NCBI GenBank assembly: GCA_023159155.1
Contig: JAJNNX010000039.1
Coordinates: forward strand, 62,001-126,000
Reading direction: 5' to 3'
DNA length: 64,000 nucleotides
Source: Ustulina deusta
Lineage: Eukaryota; Ascomycota; Sordariomycetes; Xylariales; Xylariaceae
The position numbers were made by a program, and so were the translations under genes. Shown piece after piece: positions 37,021-48,404 of this stretch. A model generated the notes under the pieces. The model saw only the letters and a list, made by a program, of their open reading frames with translations, had not been told where the DNA came from and made no database searches. Position 1 is the stretch's first letter; each line of letters opens with the position of its first letter.

Positions 37021-37815
37021 GGCAATGCCGGCACCAAAACCGAATTGGCGATTGAACTTGAACGCAAAGTGATGTTATGCTATTCCCGTGGGAGGGATAG
37101 AGCGCAGGACCCAAGGCACGGATTCGGACTCGGACATGGGAAGAATATATGTGGAAAAGAAGAGATGCGAAGGGTAGTGCAGATGGAAACAGATTTTGAA
37201 AATACGAGATGGATGCGCAGGACAGGGAAAACGGGAAAATAGCAAGAACAAGGAGACTGGGAGAAAGAAGAGAGAGTGTGTGAGGGGATAAGTGAGTGAG
37301 GGAGTGAGTGAATGGGAGAGAGAGTGTGTAAGTGAGCGAGTGAGAGAGAAGAGGTGTTTGAACGGAAAGATGCCTGAGGTTAGATAAATAGCGGAGGTGG
37401 GTGAAGAACCAAAACAATCATCGTTGCATTGTAGAAGTGCACCTGGCTACCTTAATTACGAGCTAGTTAGAAGGGCTGTGCAGCCTACCTGGGTAAGGTA
37501 ATAATTCCTTCCATCAGGGTAGGTTGTCCGGATAACAAGCACTCGTCGACTTTCGCAGTCGTGTTTGAACCTTCTACGCCACCTGATTGATATATGATAG
37601 GCAGGCACATTAGTGTAAATAGCAGATCGGGAATAGAGAAGAGTGTGTGGAGAAAAGAAGTGCCCAATATTCTTCTAGATAAGCTATCGACGAACGAGAG
37701 AATTCACATCAACGAAAGAACTTCCGCAAACTCCAACCTGATCCCTTTGACCATTGCACCTGGTTTGCCTCAACACAACACCTCGAGAACCTCGCGCTCC
37801 TGCCCAGCGGCTTGT
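37021..37815. other. Spacer between hypothetical gene and IRE1
   Basis: This is the promoter side of the disordered-protein gene and the 3' side of IRE1. A GA-rich tract (gagtgagtgagggagtgag-like) lies at about 37255-37350. No supported gene. Confidence 0.45.
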
Positions 37816-40800
37816 TTACAAAGGCAGTCTCGGCTTGAAGTACTCCTGGAAAGTACTCAGTTGCTCCAGGTTCAGCTTGTAAATGACCGTACAGCAGATG
37901 ATGAGCAGGTTGGGGAACCGTCGTGTCCAAAACCCGAGATATCCTTCAGGAACCGGGCCCACTATCTTCTTGAGAGCATCGCTCATGTCGCCGTAATGAG
38001 AGCGCTTGTTGCGGAGCGCACGCAGCAGGTCGAGCAACTTGGTCCCCGTGTACTTGCGCTGTTTGCCTAGACTCTCGACGAATTCCTTCGGTAGTACCTT
38101 GAGAAAGTCGCCGCGGCACACCTGTGGGGCACATTCTTCAAGCGCCGTCAACGCCGGGGATACGGGGTCACGAGGCTCCAACTCGAAATGATCCGATACA
38201 TCGCAGAGGAATGCGAGCTGTTCCTTAGCCGACCAGAAGAAAGGATGCGACATGACATCCTTCGCTGTGGGCCGAGCCCGTGGATCCGCACGAAGCATCG
38301 TCCCGATGAGCGTCTTGGCTTCGTACGCGACATCCCCGAGGACTTCCAGTGGTTTAAGATTGAACTGCCCTTTCCGAATGTTCACCTCTCTCATGTACCG
38401 GTCGCCACAGTCGAACGGGTGAAGACCCTTGGTGAGCACATAGAAGAAGACGAGTCCCAGGGAGAATATGTCGATAGCACGCGTTGCCCGTCGATTGGGC
38501 ATGACATCGGCACTAACGAGTTGGCTACTAGAGTCGCTATGGGTGCTAGACATGGACATATTGGACGTCTCGCGTGCGTCGTCGTCGAGAAGGAGCTCGG
38601 GGGCCCGCCATCCCGAAGTCCCAGCTGCGTGCGCTGTGGTCGCTCCGAAAGAGGATTGCCCGCCTTCCAGTTTCTTACAGAGACCGAAATCTGACACAAG
38701 AAGGCGCGGCCGTCCATCACGACCCATCGTGACCAAGATATTCTGGGGTTTAAGATCACGATGGACGATACGTAGGTCATGGAGGAAGCTAAGGCCATTT
38801 GCTACCTGTAGAAGAACCCGCGGTAGGTCCATCTCACCAGCTCGCGCGAGCTCGGGGAACTGATTTGGTCTATCCACGATATCGGATAGAGATGCCTGGC
38901 AGAGCTCCAACGCGATATAGAGAAAGCTGTCATTCTTTGACATGGCGTAGTACCGGATCACTAGAACCGCATGTTAATGACTACGTGAAGCGATGATAAA
39001 GACCAGAAGGATTGGCTTACCGTTTTGGTGGTGATCACTTTCCAGCAGCAACTGCGTCTCCTTAGTTGCGATATCCCAGAACTGTGTCAACATACGCTTG
39101 ACCGCTACGTCACGACCGTGGAATTTGCCTGCGAATACCACAGTGCCATTGCTTCCCATACCAAGTTGGTAGTCTTGATTGACTTCGATGCCTCCAATGT
39201 TGATAATGGGCCCGCTAACATCTTCCGGATCGTTGATGGTGGTCGTGACGTTTGGTTCCAGTTTAGGCGTGATGCCGAGGTTCTGAAGTCCTGGAATATT
39301 GCCATCTGCTTCGGGCGGTTGACTCTCTGGAGAGGCATCTGCTGTATCTCGCTGTTTCTTGGCCCCTTTTCGGTGTTTGACACCTCCTCTCCGGCCGCGA
39401 TGAGCCTTCTTCCTTTTATCTGGCGATTCTTGTTCGGCGGGTTGCTCTTCCTGTCCCTGATCGACAGGGGCAATCTCCGGGTCAGGCGGAACAATAACAG
39501 GCTGCGTTTCTTGAATAGTGACTGGTTTTTTACTGGCGTGCAATTCCGATTCAGCTTCATCTGCGTCTGGGGCAACAGGGCTCGGCTCATCCGTGACTTG
39601 AGACTCGGACTCGCTGCTAAGATCCGTTTGCTGGACAAAGCCTAGGCTTCTCAGATACTCAGAGAAAGAAGCCCGTCGGCGTTGTTTCACAAATTGATAT
39701 GACAGGTAAATGAGGATACAGATAATGAGAGGGTTTTTAAACAGATCTTGGAACCAATCGAGGGCATAGCGAGGGAGCGTTATGACCGTCTCGACTATTT
39801 GAGGCAGCTCGGTCTCTAATTCAGGTACTATTGTTCGAACCGGATCTTTCGGCACAGCGTCTTCTAACTCAGAATCTGTGAAAGACTCGGAAGGTAGACT
39901 GGGCGGCATGCCCGATGACCAATCAGGCATTCCAATGCCGTCGCCGAGGGTATGAACACCAACTAGAGCTGCGGAGAGATGTGCATCGTCAAGCAGCACT
40001 TCGTTTTCCCATGAGCTTCTCCGATTAATTTGGGCAATCGGGCCATCGACAACCAAGGGGTAAGATCGGCCAGACATAGCGTACCAGCCACCTGAATCGG
40101 ACTGATTGAGAAAGACACTGTGACTTCGGGCCCATGCCGAATCTTCATCCCGAACAGGAGGCATCGGCTGTGGTAGCAAGACGAGTTCGGGGTTGCTCCC
40201 GGGTGGTGCGTCTAGGGGCCTTGCGACATCAAACACGCGTGCGACCGGAACAGTAAATTCAAGGGCAAACGAGGTGGTACTAGCGGGGTAGGAAATGGCA
40301 TATACTCTACCGTCGTGCTGACTTGTGAAATATCGGTTGTCGGGCGGCGAATGATACTGCCGATGAAGGTCGTTGTCAAAATTATTTGGACCCCATTCGG
40401 CGTATTTGAGGGTGGCAATATCTCTCCCGTCATCGCCGCCGTGAATGTCTACTGTATACTCTGTACGGCTCAGCGTAATACTCCCACCGTTACTGCACTC
40501 TTCATTATCGGTATCTAGCAATCGGCTATTTGGAGGAAAGCATGTGGCGCTCTGGTCTACTTGGGAGCCAGCCTGGCCAAACCACTTCAGCACTCTGCCC
40601 GTAGCAGCGTCGACGGTAATGAGCGTATTTTTCTTGTGGCCAGTATATACTACTGGGGGATCCGAGGATGCGTAATGACCCATTTCGTCTACCAGCTGTT
40701 TCATGGTGTAGCCAGTACTCATCAAGCCGGCACCGTAGTGTGAAGGCGTCCAGACATACACGGCGCCGTTATTGATGGGCTCAATGGCCCAGACGTAATC

Positions 40801-41484
40801 ATCCAGTGGGTGACGGTCTCGGCTGTGTCTGTCGTGGGGAGATGATGTATTGGGGCGGTAGTGGATGGTCTCCACGACAGGCTGTTCAACCTGTAGGTGC
40901 CAGCGCTCGTCACCCGACTCGCGATCCGCAGCATAGAGATGTCCATCGACGGTCGCCAGAAGAATGTAGTCTTCCACTTCCCAATTCTCCAGGCTCCGCG
41001 CAGACTGCAGCGAGGACAGCCCAGAAGCAGCCAAGATGCTGGGCATATGCCGTGGAGAATTTGGTGCTCGGACGGGCTTAGCCGGAGCCAAAGTTGCGAG
41101 GGCGCTCGCATCGTTGAGAGATGGGATGTCGTTGGGGTGTTGCCTGGTGGCTATCATGGAACTTGCGCTTCCGCGGTTCCGTACGTAATTCTTAGGTTTT
41201 GTTGTGAACAGTTTAGGCGCGGCCTGGTTCTGGCCTCCTAATGGCGACTCTTGTCGAAGACGGGGAAGGCCTCGACGGTCGGGTGCGTCGACGTCAATAG
41301 CGCCATCCTTAAGAATGTTGACGAAGTGTGGCGACTGCGCCGAGGGTGGGTGCCGGGGTGCTTGTTGCTGCTGCTGCTGAGCATCGACAAGGCGAAGCCA
41401 TGGAATAAGAAGCACGGCTAGGGCGAGAAACACTGTTCGCGGCGGCGCGACAAGCCGTCCCTCTCCAGGCGGCCGTCGGAACAT
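37816..41484 (-). CDS. IRE1: IRE1 ER-stress kinase/endoribonuclease
   Basis: Exons 39021-41484 and 37816-38960 (60-bp intron) give about 1202 aa. The start is the first ATG, MFRRPPGEG, directly before a signal peptide (VFLALAVLLIPWLRLVDA) and a poly-Gln run. Then come the ER lumenal sensor domain (YILLATVDGHLYAADRESGD, PPVVYTGHKKNTLITVDAATG), a transmembrane segment near residue 590 (PLIICILIYLSYQF), a basic Lys/Arg/Gly linker (HRGRRGGVKHRKGAKK) and a kinase domain (GMGSNGTVVFAGKF, VAVKRML, HRDLKPQNILV, DFGLCKK, APELL). Last is the KEN RNase domain. Aligned to yeast Ire1, the catalytic Tyr, Arg, Asn and His are all present (KYTGT, RNKRSH), so RNase activity is expected. IRE1 senses misfolded proteins and splices HAC1-type mRNA without the spliceosome. 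Confidence 0.96.
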
Positions 41485-43327
41485 GGTGGACGAAGCAACC
41501 CGCAATGACAACGATTATGCTATACTTATATTGGCGAGCCTTACTGTGGACCAGTAACCATCATGTTGTCGAGGTCGAGGTGTGACAACGATGAGAGCCT
41601 GTTGACGAAGCGATCGACCGAGGCTGGAGGCTGAAGTGCCTACTAATGCGAAGTCGCAGAGGCGGAGCCTAGGTAGGCAGGGCAATGGAGACGAGGCGGG
41701 AGAAGGCTGGTCGTGTGAGTGCGCCAGACAAAACTGACTCGGCATGAAACAGGGACTCGGCACAAGGGTTACTCGGAATGGTCAGATCAAAAGACCAAGA
41801 ATCTCTATCGACGGCAAATGTGGCGGGCGGAGATGGCGATCTGATCTTCAAAATCGGAGGTAGCTTGGACGGGATGGCAGAAACGTCGCGATAGGCCGCC
41901 GTGCTCCGATCAAGCAACTGCTCTTCCTACCATGGGAAGCAAGTTCGCGCAGCACCTTTTCTCTAGTGTTCTTTTTTTTTGTTTTCTCGCTTTCTAGGAC
42001 GGCTGGATATTGTATACAGCAATGCGGCGAAGTCACGGGTTCTCGCTACGCTATCTTTATTGAAATATCATGTCGTTCATTGGCAAAGGTGCGCTGTGGC
42101 GGCAAAGGATATTCGTTGGAGCACAGGTGGACGAGGAAATGAGAACGCCGAAACAATGCTTGGAGATGTGTCTCAGCGACAAGACGGACACGAGGGAGGA
42201 GACGGTCCGATACACACCACCGAGAGGAGAGTCGAGGAGCAAGCAAAGGGAGACGGTAGGAAAAGACGGACAGCGACAACAACAAAGGCTGTGGTGATGA
42301 CGATGCTGATGTTGATGTTGATGATGGACAAAATTCAAGTTAATCGTACGCTTGCTCGATGAACATAATAGGCAGTAGGAAAGTGGTGGTTGCGCACGGG
42401 AAGATGATACGCATAATGTCTACCCAGTCTAGGGCTAGCAAGGATCGGGCAGGGATTTGGTGATGGCGTAAGCCCGGGGAAGGGATTGGAATGGTTGGCT
42501 AGCATATTACGTGGACGTGCTACTTCTTTCTTGTCCTGCTGAGGGCTGGGGGGCGGCAAACCCTTTTTTTGGCTGAACCGCCGGCTATAATGGCACCTAC
42601 CAAAATACCTACATATGTACTTACCTACCTACCAGGTATCTAGTACCTATAGGTATGTAGAATTACGTTCTGTATTTTGGAACATACGGTATCTAATCAC
42701 TAAGGTACCTACATACGTAGGTAAGTAAGTAAGTAGGTAGGTAGACTGGAAATAGGTACTTACCTACCTACCTAAGTAGGTATATACCCTACTTGGGACC
42801 CCCTACCTAAGACGCATACTAGGCTAGGTGGGTACATACTCAACCACCTACCTGGGAGTTTAGTGGCAATGCCAAGACCGGTCTCCCACGAAGCACTCAC
42901 TACCTGCCCATTTATAGGTTTAGGTATATTTGTACGAGTAGAGAATAACTACCTAAAATATGGGAAACAATGGAAAGGCCGTTTTTATTTTCTAGTGTAG
43001 TCTTTACAAATATAAACCTAGCAATGCACCTCTAGATAAGAGAACAAATATACGATACATACAGGAGAGCTTTGGGGGTATATTGGTACTTAAGTAGAGG
43101 TGTGCGGGTGTGGAGGGGCCTGCAGTATAGATACCTAGACCAGTTCTTCATTACGTAGACAAGCATCAATGCATACATACCTATGTACCCGAACATCTAA
43201 TTTGGTGTCCGAGAACATCCAATATAGACAAAAATCAAACGTCGAGCGATGGTTACGTACGAAGCCAACCACCGACAACATGGCACCACCCCACCTCATC
43301 ATCATCAACCCGACCAGTTCGCGCATG
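41485..43327. other. IRE1 upstream region and spacer
   Basis: The left part is the IRE1 promoter and leader. A second block (about 42590-42860) is almost made of interleaved ACCTACCT, AGGTAGGT and GGTACCTA words on both strands, the densest patch in the window. The right end is the 3' side of the Hel2-type gene. Open frames in 41980-42360 show no domain and are not called. Confidence 0.45.
42590..42860. repeat. Dense ACCTACCT/AGGTAGGT patch
   Basis: Roughly 270 bp dominated by ACCTACCT and AGGTAGGT words in both orientations, including ctacatacgtaggtaagtaa and acttacctacctacctaagt, which can fold on themselves. The same words occur at lower density in many other intergenic stretches of the window and seem absent from exons. 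Confidence 0.7.
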
Positions 43328-45799
43328 TTATCCCCACTGCACCAGAACCTTTTTCCGTCCTCTATTCCCCCTTTTCCCCTTCCCAGTACTTTCCTCCTCT
43401 TCCTCCCCTCCAGCAGAGGCCGAGGCGCCCTCATTTGTCGCACCGCCCCAGCTGAAACCCGTACTTCTAGAGCCCCCCAGATCTCTCCGCACGCTGCCCG
43501 TGCCGTACCCGAAGATCGTCGTCGTGGGTTTGGGGGCCGCCGGGAGAGCAGGAAAGGCTTCTTCGCGGCTGGCACCAGCCCTCAATTGAGTAGGCGCCGA
43601 GCCTCTCGTGGCTGTTCCTCCCCAAAGAGCACTTGATGAAGGGCGGGAGGGGGCGCTGCTGCTAGGGGGTAATGAAGGAAAAGCAGCGGTCGGCGACGCG
43701 ACCTGCCGGCTAGACTGTCCGCCTGAAAATAGAGAGGAAGGGTGCTCCACGCTAGACCGGCGGGATTGCTGTGTAGAATTCTTCAGTTTCAGAACTCGAG
43801 TTGTGTGTCTTTGGTTCGAGGCGGCTGCGGCTGCGGCTGTGGCTGGCGAACTGGTCGTTGCTGCTGCTGCTGCCCAACCACTGCTTGAAGTTGTGACGCC
43901 ATGCATGCCGCTAAGTCCCGGCAAAGTCGGGTAATCTTCATTGATGGCTCGCCAGTCGTTCCAAGCTTTGCGCAATCTGTCACCCTTGGCCTTGTCCTCG
44001 AACAGGTCTGCCACCTCGCGAACGAGTGTCCCGAGAGCGGACGAAGAGATGTTGGCAAACAGCGAGAATAGCGCGTCGACTAGAACTGGAGCAGCAAGTT
44101 TGTCTTGCCGAAAGGATGAGATGTGAAGTCGGAATTTTTCTACCTTCGCTTTATCATTGTGTAGGAGGGTTGACGCTCGCTCGATAACGGCCGAATGGCG
44201 CATTAAGCGAGCGCGATCCTCCGGAGAGAGATTCGCATCTGTCAGGCTCAAGCCCGCTAGTTCTGTGGTAGGTGCGGCAGCGACAGGCGGTCTAGCATTG
44301 GATGCATCGGCGTTGCCCGAGTTTGACTGAGTCGAAGCAGCTGAAGGGCCCGCTGTGGTGGATGAAAGCTGGCCGCCAAAGGTACGGTTTGATACGGATT
44401 GTGACGAGTGTATTGCCATCTGACGTTGAAGGGCAAGTTCATCTCTACGGAGAGGTTGGGCTGAACTTGCCGGGAGTGGCTCGGCATTTGGATCCCGGCC
44501 TCTTCCGCGGCCATTTCTTCCCCCATTCTCTCCCTCCCTACCTCTGCCTGATCCTCCACCTCTCCTTTGTTGTTGCTGATATCTCTCACGAACATCAAAC
44601 CCCGACAAATCAACCAAGCGAGCCTCGCGCCTCACATCCTTGGAAAGAGAGTCTGCATGTTCGCTCAATTGATGGGCTTTGAGGTCCATCTCGGACCCAA
44701 AGACGACAAACTTCTTCTCGAGGCATTCGCGGTCTAAACATAGGTGATGGTCTTTCTTGAAATGGTCCTCCAGGGAGTTGTAGTCACGGTAATAATGCGG
44801 CTGTCTTGGGTCTTCACGGTCACACAGAAAACAGCGCTCGTGCTTGTTCCGACAGTGTTCATAAAGCTTGTCGTCGTCGTAGAATCGCGAGCCGCAGAAA
44901 GCGCAAAGTGGATGCCCCCTGAATCCAGTCTGGTCCACAGCACCTGGCTGGTCGTCGCCATGGCGCATATGTTTCTCGAGCTCCTTGTCGGCAAACAGGT
45001 CATGCTCGTGTGTGAAAACCTTCTTGTTTCTCGTACATAAATCACACATCCTCTTATTATGAGTGCTGCGGACATGGCGGTGTAGATCGGGCCAACCAAG
45101 GCCGGCGAAGTCACAGGATGTATCGGGACAATTATATCGGAGGAGCAAGACGGTGTCGCCGACTATATCTTCGTTGGTGTATCGAATGCCAATATTGTCG
45201 TCGGTACTGGTCACATCGCGGTCGGAGTAGTCTTGGTATCGCTTCGCGGCGTCGTCGGTGAAGATGACGAACGATGCAACTGTCTACAAGCCAACCGTTA
45301 GCCCGGGGACATATTCCTAGAGCAACCAACCGAAGCCAAAACGTACTCGGCAATGCGCGCATTCTTTATTCTTGTAGAGGGCCCTCATGCGCAATGCGCA
45401 GATGTGACAGGTTCTGTGGTTGCAAGGGGCCACAGATTGGTGGATGACAGGACTCGCGCAGATGAAGCAGACCTCTGCTTCGACATCCTCGCCCTCATCG
45501 TTGTTGTTACCTCCACTCGTAGGCTGCACTTGGGCTGCTGGGATACTGTTCTCCGGCAAAGGCCCCGGCGCTGGGGTTAAGGTGGACGCGCCGCCGCCTC
45601 CGCCGCCTCCTCCTCCACCGCCTCTATAGCCTCGAGATCTCTCGCCTCCACGCCCGCTCGGCGCATTGGTATTGCCTCGACCCCGACCCCGACCTCGCCC
45701 TCCTCCCCCTCTTCCTCTCCCTCTCGCGCTAGCTGCACCGCGTCCACGGTTCTGCCCAGAAGGCTCGACAGGGGCGGAAACACCTGTTGTGGATGCCAT
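43328..45799 (-). CDS. Hel2/ZNF598-type RING E3 ubiquitin ligase
   Basis: Exons 45347-45799 and 43328-45283 (63-bp intron) give about 802 aa. The N-terminus carries an RGG/poly-Gly region (about residues 18-70). It is followed by a C3HC4 RING (about 111-150: CFICAS, PCNHRTCHICALRMRAL, CAHCR), with the intron right after its last Cys-containing motif. Then come several C2H2 zinc fingers (CDFAGLGWPDLHRHVRSTH, LCAFCGSRFYDDDKLYEHCR, FLCDRED, SLEDHFKKDHHLC) and a helical region. The C-terminus is Ser/Ala-rich and ends in a basic segment (RGNRGRKKVLVQWG). This order is that of yeast Hel2 and human ZNF598, which ubiquitinate 40S proteins on collided ribosomes and trigger ribosome-associated quality control. 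Cytosolic ribosome-bound location follows from the family. Confidence 0.92.
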
Positions 45800-47215
45800 C
45801 GCGTTCCACTTTCGCTGTCTTGTCGAGCTGAAAATTACAAGGGATATGACGCTGGGTGGTCAGAACAGAGAGCCAGTTTATTATTGAGCCGTGGTAGATA
45901 TTAGGTAGAGGGGTACGGGATTCAGATGGCGGGTTGGAATAGTTCCTGGCGCTGATACTGAAATCGAGGTCTCCAGAAATCGGGGGATCTTGTCGGTTCT
46001 ATAGCAGGACAGGACCGCCTATTATAAGCAGGTATTGGAAATCAGAGGATCAGAGGTTTGGTTTAGGTAGTCAAATAACTAAGCAACCGCCACAACGCAA
46101 GACAAGCCGCCCAAGCAGCTGACACGGCAAGACCGATTGACCACTTCAATCGTGGTCATAAGTATCCATGTCGAAGAAACTGATGACACACCCGGCCAAG
46201 CCACCTTGTTATCTAGACTAGTTCCATGTTCTGTGGCTGCTCAGCACCCCACACATCATACGCGGGGCAAATCCCGATAATTGCACATAACCACTGCTTG
46301 CATCATCGTTCAGTTGGAGGTAGGTAAGTTACCTAGGTATGTAGGTCCATAGGTCCATCCATGGTATTGAACTTCAAGCATGGTTTATCAGAAACAAAAC
46401 CTACCTCTTCTAAATGTGCTGGTATAATACGGATATTTCTAATCGCCTTCAACTTTCAAATGTTAGGGGAAACTTTGATTCGGAAACTTGGATTTTTGTA
46501 AAGTACCTACGGTATTTTAGTCACAAGCTTGTTTTGACAATAAAAGCCCCAGCTAGGTAACGGCAAGGCTGACTGACTTGCCGACTGACTTGCTGTTAGC
46601 CTACTTAGGTACGCATGTATGGAAACTTTTCAAAGAAACGAAAAAAAAAAAAAGGCGTCAATCAGGAACAAGTATACCTAATCATTCAAGGATGGAAAAG
46701 GGCTATCGATGTAACAAAATCATATCTCGCTTGGCGTAGGCTATTAACAGGTCCTCAAAGGCCTAGATTAGATCAAGGAGTGCGTTGATATCCTTGACTT
46801 CGGAGAAAGATACATAGCGAAGAAGCAATTCATCAATTTCGGCGTATAAATCTCGACTTAACTCAGTTAGTAATCAATGACTTCGCATTCGTCGAGTCAT
46901 AATAATTCTGACCCCCAGTTGCATTGACCATACCATTCCTGCTAAATCTGCGCCAACCGAGCAAGATATTGACCTGCCTATAAAACGCCATGCTTGCAGA
47001 CTATTAACTATCCGTCACGTTGATTCCCCAATGAATCAATCATCGCTACCATAGGCGGGTGCAGGTGAAACCGAGCCAGCCAACACCAGGCTCAGCTCGC
47101 CCAGCCCCGATAAAAGGACATGATTACTATCACCAGTAACATGCCCGGCGGCAGCATTCCGACGGCGGCAGTAAATCCATTGCTCGAGATGCTCTGTAGC
47201 CTCATTATAATCATC
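45800..47215. other. Spacer with Hel2-type gene promoter
   Basis: About 1.4 kb with no supported gene: promoter of the RING ligase gene on the left, 3' UTR of the SWIB gene on the right. A poly(A) tract lies at about 46640-46652 and scattered AGGTAGGT words at about 46318-46345. Confidence 0.45.
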
Positions 47216-48404
47216 TTAGGCCCCTTCTTCCACCGGGTATAGGTGGTTGCCCACGAGCTTGTTCATTTGGAACATATCCACCTTGGTCAACTTGAAGACG
47301 GCTTGCATTCTCTCGTCACATAGAATTTGGCGCTTGTCACTGGGGTCTTGAAGCTGTTTCTCTTTTATGTGTGCCCATAGCTTTTTGACGACTTGAGGGC
47401 GAGAAAGCTGTCGAAAAAATCAGCCATCGAAGGAACCCACTGGAAACGTAGAATACGGCAGTATCAACGTAGGGAGAGTGTTGGGGGCACGGTTTTGACT
47501 CACCTGAGGCTCACCACAGAGTTCTGCCAAAGGGTAGCTGAGATTGAAAGGCTTCTGAAATCCTCCTCCGGCTTTGCGTTTCTTGGGACTGGGGTCGTCA
47601 CTCCCGTCCACATCGCTGTCGTCTTCTGGCCGGACTCTCTTCTCGCTCTTTTTCTTTGGGGCCGCCTTCTTTTTCTTGGGTGCAGCTTTAGCTCCCCCTC
47701 CTCGCGTAGTTCTAGTTCGCTGATTCTCCTGGGCTTGGAGCAGGGCAGCCAACTTCGCATCCGCGTCCTCGGTGTCTGCGCTCTGCTCTTTACGCGGCTT
47801 CTTCTTTGGTGGCTGTGTCGAAACTTTAATTTCGTCGCCGTTCAGATCTGGCTCGTCCCCGGTAACGTAGTCATGACCATTCGTGTATCCGTTAGAAGGC
47901 GAAGGGGGAGCGTTCGACTCAGGGACTACCACATCAGCCGGGGCAGCAGCAGCTGATATCGCATCAAAACGCTGTTCTATGAGGGCTTTGATGGCATCCT
48001 GTAGTAGAATGAACCATTAGTATACAAACGATATTATGTAAATGAAGTTCGCAGAGGCGAGGATTCGCGGTGCATCGAGTGCTCGTGCAGCCTATGTGCG
48101 GAGACGTCATGTCAGGATAGAACGATTAAAAAAATGCTACCCTTTGTTCATTCAAGTCCCTTCCTCCCAGTTCGGCTTGAAGGCCAAGTCGAATCTTCTT
48201 ACGAGTGACGGTCTCGAGGTCAGCTGTACCTAGGATTCCATCGATGATCTCGGTGTAGCGGATCTCTTCCTCCGTGGTAACTGTAACCCATATCGCATTA
48301 GATGGATGTTGCGCTTTGGCTGAGACGCACCACCAAGCGTCCTGCTAGGTCATGGCGCATAATTAAACAAATTACGTAGAAAACAACGTACGTGGTTGCG
48401 TCAT
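47216..48404 (-). CDS. SWIB domain protein (UAF30/Tri1-like)
   Basis: Four exons (48392-48404, 48141-48280, 47504-47998, 47216-47407; introns of 111, 142 and 96 bp) give about 279 aa. The first exon is only 13 nt and encodes MTQP plus one base. The N-terminal helical DEK-C-like domain reads EEEIRYTEIIDGILGTAD, then KKIRLGLQAELGGRDLNEQR. A Lys-rich disordered linker follows (KAAPKKKKAAPKKKSEKRV). The C-terminal SWIB/MDM2 domain spans about residues 195-275: GFQKPFNLSYPLAELCGEPQ, SRPQVVKKLWAHIKEKQLQD, FKVDKVDMFQMNKLVGNHLY. The architecture matches yeast Uaf30 and Tri1. Uaf30 is a subunit of the upstream activating factor for RNA polymerase I. A nuclear or nucleolar role in transcription is likely; which paralogue it is cannot be told. 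Confidence 0.9.

Noticed and set aside
36965..37417. 150-codon minus-strand frame rich in Leu/Ser/His
   Set aside because: Generated by the GA-rich repeat in the spacer; overlaps the start of the real hypothetical gene in another frame.
37500..37590. Possible tRNA on the minus strand (gtgtttgaacctt resembles a T-loop)
   Set aside because: No consistent acceptor, D and anticodon arms could be folded around it by eye.
43169..43636. 155-codon + strand frame
   Set aside because: Overlaps the 3' part of the Hel2-type gene on the other strand, low complexity, no domain.
13182..45799. Proteostasis gene cluster (eIF3b, CCT2, IRE1, Hel2-type)
   Set aside because: Genes are spread over more than 30 kb with unrelated genes between them; each is a common single-copy gene, so chance is the simplest reading.
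47393..47956. 187-codon + strand frame with hydrophobic stretches
   Set aside because: Antisense to the SWIB gene; hydrophobicity comes from the complement of Lys/Glu codons.
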